64,000 bases of DNA. Origin: Sva-07 sp963698435 (GTDB taxonomy: Bacteria > Actinomycetota > Acidimicrobiia > Acidimicrobiales > Ilumatobacteraceae). The stretch lies in contig CAVOQV010000012.1 in the NCBI GenBank assembly GCA_963698435.1, forward strand, positions 186,001-250,000, written 5' to 3'. Both the position numbers and the translations under genes were made by a program. Within the stretch, counting starts at the first letter, position 1. Each line of letters begins with the position of its first letter. A model generated the notes under the pieces. That model saw nothing but the letters and a program-made list of their open reading frames with translations, was not told the origin of the DNA and ran no database searches. Below are positions 9,384 to 16,152 of the stretch, piece by piece.

Positions 9384-9746
9384 CTAACGGCGTAGAGCGC
9401 ACAGTGAATGGGTCGGCTCAGCGAGCCGGTGACGGGGACCGAGACCAATGGGGGTTGCTCGGCGTTCGCCGGTGAAGTGACCGGTCACGGCCGAGGGACG
9501 CCGCTGCAGGCCGGTGCGGGACCGGCGGACCGCGTCGGCAATGCGGTCGTGAACCCGTCGCACTGCGCGTTCTCGGGGCTCGAGGACTTCAACGGTCAAG
9601 CTCCGGTTCAGCCTGGTGTGACGCAGACACCCAAGGGGGTTCCGGGGCCGGCGGTTGCCGCCGGGTGTGGCGGCCCGGCCGACGGTCGCGTCGACAAGCC
9701 GTAGTCGGAGACGACGACGCGCAACGGCGAACCAGTTGCCGCTCAT
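9384..9746 (-). CDS. Small basic hypothetical protein
   Basis: 120 residues, very Arg-rich. Its only support is the ATGA overlap with the stop of the preceding gene (9746-9748), which continues the coupled run of small genes from 10781 downward. The composition beyond the first ~25 residues (MSGNWFAVARRR) is unconvincing, so the frame may be broken by an indel and the true end may differ. Confidence 0.35.
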   Translation of the reverse strand: MSGNWFAVARRRLRLRLVDATVGRAATPGGNRRPRNPLGCLRHTRLNRSLTVEVLEPRERAVRRVHDRIADAVRRSRTGLQRRPSAVTGHFTGERRATPIGLGPRHRLAEPTHSLCALRR

Positions 9747-10078
9747 CAGTCGTACTTGGTTTCGATGCGTCGGATGCGGCCCTCACGGTCGCGGACGACC
9801 TCGGAGGTGGAGCCGGCGCGGGCAGCTTCGACGAGCTGCGGCAACGACATGGCGTCGGCGATGTCGGCGGCCCGCTGGTCGACGAGCGGGATCATCTGCT
9901 CGATCGTGCGGGCAACGACCTCGGAGGCATGCCGGTCGATGACCGGCATCAACTGCTCGACGAGCTGGCCGAGCGCGACGTTGTTTCGTTGATCCATCCA
10001 CGCCGGCAGGGCGTCAGCGAACGCCTGCAGCGTGCTGGCCGTCACCACGGCGTTCGACATTGGTTCGACCGCAGCCAT
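9746..10078 (-). CDS. Small hypothetical protein (phage-like cluster)
   Basis: 110 residues, helical, with the repeated theme LVEQLMPVIDRHA and TIEQMIPLVDQRA, and ending VVRDREGRIRRIETKYD. It overlaps both neighbours by ATGA junctions, so it is part of a translationally coupled set. Function unknown; virion assembly or head-tail joining is a guess from context only. Confidence 0.55.
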   Translation of the reverse strand: MAAVEPMSNAVVTASTLQAFADALPAWMDQRNNVALGQLVEQLMPVIDRHASEVVARTIEQMIPLVDQRAADIADAMSLPQLVEAARAGSTSEVVRDREGRIRRIETKYD

Positions 10079-10407
10079 CAGAACTCTCCCAGCTTCAACT
10101 TGAACGACTCCGATACGGCGTCGATGAGTGCCCAGGCGACCGAGTCACGCTCGAGGTGCGGGGCGGCACGTTGGAGCCGGTCGGATGCTGCCCACGTCGC
10201 CGACGCGGCATGCCAACTCAACGCCATGAGAACGAACCGGATGGCCTCGCGCTGCTCGACCGGGTCGGCGATCTCCGACAGTTCGTCGAGCACGCGTGCG
10301 AGCTCGAGGTCGGCGATCGTGTTGGCGTCGGGATCATTCCAACGCAGCGGAAGGACCGTCGCGACGAGCGCCAGGGCGTCGGCCGACAGCTTGTCGACGA
10401 GCGACAT
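10078..10407 (-). CDS. Small hypothetical protein (phage-like cluster)
   Basis: 109 residues from ATG 10407 (MSLVDKLSADALAL). An open frame continues upstream to 10581, but ATG 10407 overlaps the stop of the protease-like fragment (TGATG), which decides the start. Largely helical with several Trp and Ala-rich stretches (MALSWHAASATWAAS). No recognised family. Confidence 0.6.
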   Translation of the reverse strand: MSLVDKLSADALALVATVLPLRWNDPDANTIADLELARVLDELSEIADPVEQREAIRFVLMALSWHAASATWAASDRLQRAAPHLERDSVAWALIDAVSESFKLKLGEF

Positions 10408-10562
10408 CACGACACCCCGACGCTCGTCGTCGGATCGGCCGGAGTCGATACCGGCCCCATCTCGAACAACGTGACCGACAGCAGCGTGCGTTCGTCGACA
10501 CCGTCCTTCGCCTTCGTCCAGGCGTCGGCGTCGACCGAGAACCGGAACGACGCGCCGTTCAC
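10407..10562 (-). CDS. HK97-type prohead protease C-terminal fragment (tentative)
   Basis: About 51 residues from a possible GTG at 10562. The pattern VNGASFRFSVDADAWTK followed by RTLLSVTLFEMGPVSTPAD resembles the last part of HK97-family prohead proteases (GxSFGF...R.I.EVxLxEVSPVTFPAY). The catalytic N-terminal domain is absent; a stop at 10602 precedes it in the same frame. Its own stop overlaps the next ATG. I treat it as a phage relic, with moderate doubt because the match is short. Confidence 0.4.
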   Translation of the reverse strand: MNGASFRFSVDADAWTKAKDGVDERTLLSVTLFEMGPVSTPADPTTSVGVS

Positions 10563-10601
10563 CTCGAGCGCCCAGCGCCACTCGCCTCGACAGGTGGAGG
10601 C

Positions 10602-10781
10602 TCAGACCTCGTCGTCGTCGGGCACCGTGGTGTGCTGGTCGATGATGTCGGGAATCGAGCCGTCCGGTGGAAGGTCGACCGCGCTGGTCACACCGCCGTC
10701 AATCTCCTCGACCTCATCGAGAAACCGCTCTGCGTCCACGTCGACGTCGCGGGCAGATCGCACATCGTCCTGATCGCTCAT
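10602..10781 (-). CDS. Small acidic hypothetical protein
   Basis: 59 residues from ATG 10781, strongly acidic (DVDVDAERFLDEVEEIDGG, ending TTVPDDDEV). The protease-like fragment follows in the same frame directly after its stop. It is the first gene of the coupled small-gene run 10781-9384. Function unknown. Confidence 0.5.
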   Translation of the reverse strand: MSDQDDVRSARDVDVDAERFLDEVEEIDGGVTSAVDLPPDGSIPDIIDQHTTVPDDDEV

Positions 10782-10876
10782 GCGGTCACGATCTCAGGAT
10801 CGGCCGCGACTCGCAAGGGTCCGATGGCCCCTTCTCTCCTGGGCCCCGGATGCGGCTGGAGTCCCGAGTGCGCCGA

Positions 10877-11962
10877 TCAAGCAGGGGGGAGGTACTCGCC
10901 CACGATGCGGACGGTGAGGTTGAACTGCGATCCACCGATCGGCCGCGTCACATCGCTGATGCCCAGCCACTCGATGAGCTGGTTCTGGTTCTCGAGCCGC
11001 AGTCGGGCGCATCCCTTGCTCTGCGGACTTGTCGGCACGTTGTTTGCGCCGTGGATCGCCAGGCCACCGTCGAAGTAGAGGGGCTTGTACATGTTGCCGT
11101 TGATCGGGTTGTCCTCGGGTGCGGGGAACTCGGTGCTGTCGTGCCAGCCGTCGTTGTCGAAGGCCGGGTCGTAGCGGTACACCTTCGACGCGTCCTGCAG
11201 TCGCGTCTCGAAACCCGGCTGGCCAGTCGAGGTCGGGAAGATGAACTGCAGCTGATCGCCGCCGGCGCCGACGAACATCACCTGGCAGGTCTGGTCGATC
11301 AGTGTCCAGCGTTCCGCCTCGACGGGTGCGTAGAGCGGAATGTTGAGCTGGGTCGCCGCCATCATGATCTGCTCCTCCTCGCTTCCCGCAGCCATGTCGG
11401 CGGTCGATGGCGGCAGCCCGAGTCCCATTCGGGCCGCACACAGACGCTGGCGGGTCACCGAGCCGGACACGCCGTCGATGGCCAGCTCGGCCATACCGAA
11501 GCCGGCGAACAGTTCGTTGAGCTTGGCCTGTTGCAGTTCGACGTTGGCCCTCGTGGCCTCGGCGACGAGCGCCTGGTTCGGTTCGCGTGCCTCGCCGGTC
11601 CGGTCGTCGAGACCGTTGTCGACGCAGACGTCGAGCAGTTGGTCCGGTTGGATCGTGTCGCCGCCGAGGTCGTTCTCGGCGCGGATGGTGTCGACGCGCA
11701 CGGTGTCGTCGTCGAAGCGATCGGCGATCAGACTGAGCGACTCACCCGGTGCGACCTTGACCACGCACAACGGGTCGTAGACATCGAGCGGTGGCTCGGT
11801 GGTCGTGGGCGGCGGCACGGTGGTCGTGACCACCGGTTCGGTCGTCGTCGTCGTGTCGGTCGCGGATGGTGCTCCGAGTTCGCTTCCGTCGGCCTGTCCG
11901 CTGCATGCGCTCAGCGCGACGAGTGCACCAGCGAGCAACAGCGTGGTGGTGCGGCCGGACAC
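10877..11962 (-). CDS. L,D-transpeptidase lipoprotein with LysM-like domain
   Basis: 361 residues from GTG 11962. A lipobox (VALSAC) marks a lipoprotein. A Thr/Pro-rich linker follows, then a LysM-like segment (VAPGESLSLIADRF), a helical peptidoglycan-binding-like middle (GVSGSVTRQRLC), and a C-terminal YkuD domain with IHGANN and SKGCARL, holding the catalytic His and Cys. It cross-links peptidoglycan by 3-3 bonds outside the membrane. The open frame extends far upstream, but that part is antisense to the P450 gene; the lipobox sets the start. Confidence 0.88.
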   Translation of the reverse strand: MSGRTTTLLLAGALVALSACSGQADGSELGAPSATDTTTTTEPVVTTTVPPPTTTEPPLDVYDPLCVVKVAPGESLSLIADRFDDDTVRVDTIRAENDLGGDTIQPDQLLDVCVDNGLDDRTGEAREPNQALVAEATRANVELQQAKLNELFAGFGMAELAIDGVSGSVTRQRLCAARMGLGLPPSTADMAAGSEEEQIMMAATQLNIPLYAPVEAERWTLIDQTCQVMFVGAGGDQLQFIFPTSTGQPGFETRLQDASKVYRYDPAFDNDGWHDSTEFPAPEDNPINGNMYKPLYFDGGLAIHGANNVPTSPQSKGCARLRLENQNQLIEWLGISDVTRPIGGSQFNLTVRIVGEYLPPA

Positions 11963-12012
11963 CGGGTGGAGACTACCGACGGCTGACGCGGAGATGGTGT
12001 CACGCAGCGGCG

Positions 12013-13269
12013 TCAGCGCACGCGGACGGGGATCGAACGCGGGCCGCGGACCTGGCCGCCCGCCCACGTGACGAGCGACGGGTCGACGACCTCGAATTCC
12101 GGGATCCTGCGGAGCCATTCCTCGACGGCGACGCGCAGCTCCATGCGAGCGAGGTTCGATCCGGCGCAGCGATGGATGCCCGCGCCGAACGCGAGATGAC
12201 GGTTGTGCTGTCGGTCGAGGATGACCTCGTCGGGGCGTTCGAACACCTCGGGGTCGCGGTTGGCGGCGGGGAAGTTCATCAAGATGCGCTCCTCGGCCTT
12301 GATCGGGCAGCCCTTGTACTCGACGTCCTCGACCAGGCGACGCGCCATCGTGACCGGAGCGTACGCCCGCAGGAACTCCTCGATTGCTGTCGGCATCAGT
12401 TCGGGTTCGTCGACGAGTCGGCGCCGATCGTTGGGGTGCGTTGCGAGGTGCCACATCGTCGAGCCGATCGACGACCACGTGGTGTCGATCCCGGCGATCA
12501 GCAGCAGCGCACACATGCCCATCACGACATCACGTGTGATCGGCTCGCCGTCGTGCTCGGACTGGATCAGTTCGCTGATGAAGTCGTCGGTCGGGTTGGC
12601 TTCGCGTTCGCCGATCGCGGCGTCGAGGTACTGGATGATGCCCACGATGCCGCGGCGACGTCGCTCGGGATCGTGGGCGAACTCGAGCACATCGCGCACC
12701 CATTCGGTGAAGGTCCCCGCCATGTCCTCGGGCACGCCGAGGATGTGGCCGATCACACGGACAGGGATCTGCTGGGCGTACCCCGCCGCCGCGTCACCCT
12801 CGCCACGCTCGATCACCTCGTCGACGAGGCGTCGGCAGAGCTCGCGGGTGAACACCTCGTACTCGGCCACCCTGGCTGGGCTCATCGTCGGGAGCACGAG
12901 GCGTCGGGTCCAGGTGTGCAGCGGCGGGTCGGCGCTGATCGGCGGAACGCCCGAGGTCAGAACGGGGGCAGGGATGTGGCCTTCCTCGTTCTCGTTGCCG
13001 ACCGGCATCATCGGCACGACGCTGATGCCGTTGCCGGACGGGAACTTCACGATGTCGTGAGCGATCGCGTACACGTCCTCGTAGCGCGTCGGCAGCCACG
13101 ACCCGCCCCAGCGCTCGGTGTGCGCCATCGGGCAGGTCGTTCTCAGTTCTGCCCAGATCGGGTACGGGTCCGCGACGTACTGCGGGTCGAAGATGTCGTA
13201 GTCGCTCGCCCAATCGGTGACCGGAGGCGTCACAGGTCCTGCATCGGATGTCGAGGTGTCGTTGCTCAT
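12013..13269 (-). CDS. Cytochrome P450 (first of tandem pair)
   Basis: 418 residues. Seen: the actinobacterial N-terminal pattern DPQYVADPYPIWAELR, the I-helix oxygen-binding motif AGIDTTWSSI, the ExxR region EEFLRAYAPVTMARR, and the heme loop FGAGIHRCAGSNLA with the Cys ligand. It is a soluble class I enzyme needing separate ferredoxin partners, none of which is nearby. It is closely similar to the gene at 13422-14651, so the two arose by tandem duplication. Substrate unknown. Confidence 0.93.
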   Translation of the reverse strand: MSNDTSTSDAGPVTPPVTDWASDYDIFDPQYVADPYPIWAELRTTCPMAHTERWGGSWLPTRYEDVYAIAHDIVKFPSGNGISVVPMMPVGNENEEGHIPAPVLTSGVPPISADPPLHTWTRRLVLPTMSPARVAEYEVFTRELCRRLVDEVIERGEGDAAAGYAQQIPVRVIGHILGVPEDMAGTFTEWVRDVLEFAHDPERRRRGIVGIIQYLDAAIGEREANPTDDFISELIQSEHDGEPITRDVVMGMCALLLIAGIDTTWSSIGSTMWHLATHPNDRRRLVDEPELMPTAIEEFLRAYAPVTMARRLVEDVEYKGCPIKAEERILMNFPAANRDPEVFERPDEVILDRQHNRHLAFGAGIHRCAGSNLARMELRVAVEEWLRRIPEFEVVDPSLVTWAGGQVRGPRSIPVRVR

Positions 13270-13352
13270 GTCCCTGCCTTGCGATCGAGGTTTGGAACAG
13301 TGTGCCAGACGGATGCGTCTCGCGAGGCGTCGGGCGGCGCGATCCGGTCCAG

Positions 13353-13387
13353 GCGCCGACCGGATCCCGTTCGGGTTCGGTCGGCGC
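13353..13387. terminator. 10-bp perfect hairpin between the P450 genes
   Basis: Arms GCGCCGACCG and CGGTCGGCGC with a 15-base loop, 35 bp after the stop of the upstream P450. There is no T-run, so a factor-dependent terminator or an mRNA-stability element is likely. Confidence 0.5.
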
Positions 13388-13421
13388 ATCCGCCACGCCG
13401 TCGGCGCCGGCGGGAACCAGG

Positions 13422-14651
13422 TCAGAAGACGACGGGGACCTGGCGCGGACCACGCACCTGTCCACCGGCCCACGTGACCTCGCCGCCCTCTGCCAGTCGG
13501 AACTCGGGGATCCGCTCGATCCAGGTCTGGATCGCGACCCGCAACTCCATGCGTGCCAGGTTTGAGCCGGCGCACCGGTGGATTCCGGCGCCGAAGGCGA
13601 CATGGCGGTTGTGGGCCCGGTCGAGGATCACCTCGTCGGGGTGTTCGAAGACGTCCGGGTCGCGGTTGGCCCCCGGAAAGTTCATCAGCACCTTGTCTCC
13701 CGCCTTGATCGGGCAGCCGCCAACCTCGATGTCCTCGGTGGCGATACGCGCCATCGTGACAGGCGAGTAGGCCCGCAGGAGTTCTTCGATCGCGAGCGGC
13801 ATCAGCTCGGGCTCGTCGATCAAGCGGCGGACGTCGTCGGGATGCGTCGCCAGGTGCAGCATGGCGGAGCCGATCGACGACCAGGTCGTGTCCACGCCGG
13901 CGATCAACGTGAGAGCGGCCATCCCGAGGATCATCAAGTCGTCGACGGGTTCACCGTCGACGTCGGCCTGCAACAACGCGCTGATGAGATCGTCGCCGGG
14001 GTCGGTACGGCGCTCCTCAAGCCGTGCGACCAGGTACTCGGTGAGGGCGTCGGTGGCGGCGCCGCTGCGCTTCTCGTCGTGGGCGTACTCCAACACGTCC
14101 TGCACCCAGCCGGTGAAGGTGTCCGACATCTCCTCGGGTACGCCGAGGAGGAGTGCGATCACGCGGACGGGGATCTGTCGGGCGTAGTCGCCGGCCGCGT
14201 CAGCCGAGCCTGACTCGATGAACCCGTCGATCAATCGGTTGCACAGGTCCTTGGTGTACGGCTCGTACTCGGCGACCCGGCTGTGGGAGAACCACGGCAG
14301 CAGGAGCCGCCGGCTCCAGGTGTGCACCGGCTGATCCTGATCGATCGGCGGCACCGGAATCTCGATCGGCCGCGGCGGACGTTCCTCCGGGGTGAAGGTG
14401 AGCACCGCGACGTCGCTCGACGAGAAGTGTGCGTGATCCTGGGCAAAGCGCTGGACGTCGTCATAGCGAGTGGGCAACCACGAGCCACCCCACCGTTCCG
14501 AGTGGGCGATCGGACACTGCCCACGCAGGTCGTCCCACACCGGGTACGGATCGGCGACGTAGTCGGGATCCAAGATGTCGTAGTCGGTCGTCCAGTCCCT
14601 GACCGGTGGTTGACCTGTGCCGTGTGTGGCGGTGTCCTGTTCGATGCTCAT
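13422..14651 (-). CDS. Cytochrome P450 (second of tandem pair)
   Basis: 409 residues. It has DPDYVADPYPVWDDLR near the N-terminus, I-helix AGVDTTWSSIG, ExxR in EELLRAYSPVTMAR, and the heme loop FGAGIHRCAGSNLARME. It is paralogous to 12013-13269 throughout, including the final WAGGQVRGPR. It starts at an ATG 138 bp from the end of the TetR gene upstream, so it may share control with that regulator. Role inferred: hydroxylation of a hydrophobic substrate; not resolvable further. Confidence 0.93.
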   Translation of the reverse strand: MSIEQDTATHGTGQPPVRDWTTDYDILDPDYVADPYPVWDDLRGQCPIAHSERWGGSWLPTRYDDVQRFAQDHAHFSSSDVAVLTFTPEERPPRPIEIPVPPIDQDQPVHTWSRRLLLPWFSHSRVAEYEPYTKDLCNRLIDGFIESGSADAAGDYARQIPVRVIALLLGVPEEMSDTFTGWVQDVLEYAHDEKRSGAATDALTEYLVARLEERRTDPGDDLISALLQADVDGEPVDDLMILGMAALTLIAGVDTTWSSIGSAMLHLATHPDDVRRLIDEPELMPLAIEELLRAYSPVTMARIATEDIEVGGCPIKAGDKVLMNFPGANRDPDVFEHPDEVILDRAHNRHVAFGAGIHRCAGSNLARMELRVAIQTWIERIPEFRLAEGGEVTWAGGQVRGPRQVPVVF

Positions 14652-14789
14652 CGAGTTCCCCCTCCATGTGGCCCGCCGATGGCGTCGTCGAGGTTGATCA
14701 CGGCGTCGGGCGTGCGAACGTGATCCTCACCCTATGCGAGGTGCGTTCGGCGGCGTGCAGCGCGGCGGTGTCGGGCGACCGACAGGGTG

Positions 14790-15386
14790 TCACGGAGTTG
14801 GGCTGGGCGGCCTCGAGGTGTCCTCGGTCTGTTCGCGGACGGAACGAGTCAGCGTTCGGACCGCCCACGCGATGTCGGCGAGCACCTGATCGCGCGGGGT
14901 GCCGACCTGGTCGAGGTAGACCGGCGAGGAGCTGAGGATCGCCACGATGCGGGCGAGCCGTTGCGTGGTGGGGTCGTCGGTGTCGAAGCCGTGGCGCTCG
15001 AGCATGCCCAGCACCGCCGAGAGCCCTCTCGATCTCCGCCGCGTTCGCAGCTCCTGTCCGACGCGACTGGTCAACTGTGCGCGAATTTTCGGCTCGATTC
15101 GCTCGAAGTCCTCGTAGACCAGCCGGAGAAACGGTGCGAGGTCCTCCGGGTCGGGGTCGCGTTCCCGAACGATCTCCTCCGTTGCGGTGGTTCCTTCCAG
15201 TGCTGCGGCGTCCAGCAGCTGTTCCTTCGTGCCGAAGTACCGGTAGATCGTCGCGACGGAGATGCCCGAGCTGCGGCTGACCTGCGGGATCGACAGCGCC
15301 GCCGGGTGCCCCTCGGCCAGCAGGTCGACCACGGTGTCCAGAATTCTCAGCCTGGTCCGTTTGGCTTGCTCGTCACGCCACGTCAT
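14790..15386 (-). CDS. TetR-family transcriptional regulator
   Basis: 198 residues from ATG 15386 (MTWRDEQAKRTRLRILD). The helix-turn-helix reads SIPQVSRSSGISVATIYRYFGTKEQLLD. The C-terminal ligand domain is unremarkable. The open frame runs further upstream, but homology begins at the chosen start. It lies directly upstream of the two P450 genes in the same orientation, so local control of them is a reasonable inference. Confidence 0.85.
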   Translation of the reverse strand: MTWRDEQAKRTRLRILDTVVDLLAEGHPAALSIPQVSRSSGISVATIYRYFGTKEQLLDAAALEGTTATEEIVRERDPDPEDLAPFLRLVYEDFERIEPKIRAQLTSRVGQELRTRRRSRGLSAVLGMLERHGFDTDDPTTQRLARIVAILSSSPVYLDQVGTPRDQVLADIAWAVRTLTRSVREQTEDTSRPPSPTP

Positions 15387-15402
15387 CGCTTCGCACGTCG
15401 TA

Positions 15403-15767
15403 TCAGACGCCGCGTACCCGGGCGCGCATCTTCCGGGCGTGCTTCTTCGCCAGGTCACGACGCATCGCAACGCGGAGTAGTGGTGCGAGGACCGAGAGGA
15501 AGCCCTTGGGTCTGAGATCGCTCGACACGGTCACCTTGGTGCCTCCGCCGACGCTGGTGAACGTGTACGAGACGTCGATGTCCATCTTGTCGTTGGTGCT
15601 GGCGACGACCAGCATCGTCGGCCGTTCGAACGCCGTGAGCGATGCATGGTTCTCCGCACGGCGACGTCGGTGATGCCCGCCTCGGCCCGCCACGGCTGGT
15701 GAGCGTCGAAATGGGGACGCCAGGTCTCGTAGTCGACGACGTCTTGACAAATGAACACATGGGCCAT
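15403..15767 (-). pseudogene. Out-of-frame join: monooxygenase-like N-terminus with SRPBCC C-terminus
   Basis: The first ~36 residues (MAHVFICQDVVDYETWRPHF) match small antibiotic-biosynthesis-monooxygenase-like proteins. After a frame change near 15655 the sequence becomes the C-terminal ~80 residues of an SRPBCC/polyketide-cyclase-like protein (SYTFTSVGGGTKVTVSSDL, ending ARKMRARVRGV). The middle of both families is missing. This looks like a deletion that joined two neighbouring genes, unlike the single-base slips elsewhere in the window. Confidence 0.5.
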
Positions 15768-16108
15768 GAGCTGCTCCTCTGAGTAGTTGATGAGATGAAC
15801 CATCGCACAACGAGATGAACCATGTCACGTGATGATCGCGCACGACAGCGTGAGCAGTCGTGTGTTGCGGGACGAGGGCACCGGTGCAGCGTTGAACGAG
15901 CGCGGGTGCGCTGAGGGTCGCGATCGGCTGCACGGCAGCAGATCGACGGATCGCCGAGCGGTGCAGGCGCGAAATCGGGCCCGGTGAGGTGCGCTCCCGT
16001 TTGCGGGGAAAGGCTTGGATCAGTCAACGGAACCGGTTGCCCGGCCTCGTTCTGGATCCCTGTTGGGCACCTCATCGGACCCGAGATCATGGTCGCGCCA
16101 ACACGAGG
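15768..16108. other. Gene-free interval
   Basis: About 340 bp between the hybrid relic and the leuS terminator. Open frames here have no recognisable protein character on either strand. Nothing beyond the presumed promoter of the minus-strand relic is seen. Confidence 0.5.
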
Positions 16109-16133
16109 AAAAGGCAAGGGGTCCTTCGACCCT
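16109..16133 (-). terminator. Intrinsic terminator of leuS
   Basis: On the minus strand, GGGTC-GAAG-GACCC is followed by a pyrimidine run with four T (CTTGCCTTTTCCT), about 20 bp after the leuS stop. It fits a weak rho-independent terminator. Confidence 0.6.
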
Positions 16134-16152
16134 CCTGCGCTGGGTTGGCAGC

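Noticed and set aside
6946..10781. A live prophage or defence island
   Set aside because: The integrase lacks its catalytic core and no terminase, portal, capsid or recognisable defence gene is present; only small fragments remain.
11866..13770. A 634-codon plus-strand frame over the P450 genes
   Set aside because: Both P450 genes on the minus strand have all family motifs; the plus frame has none.
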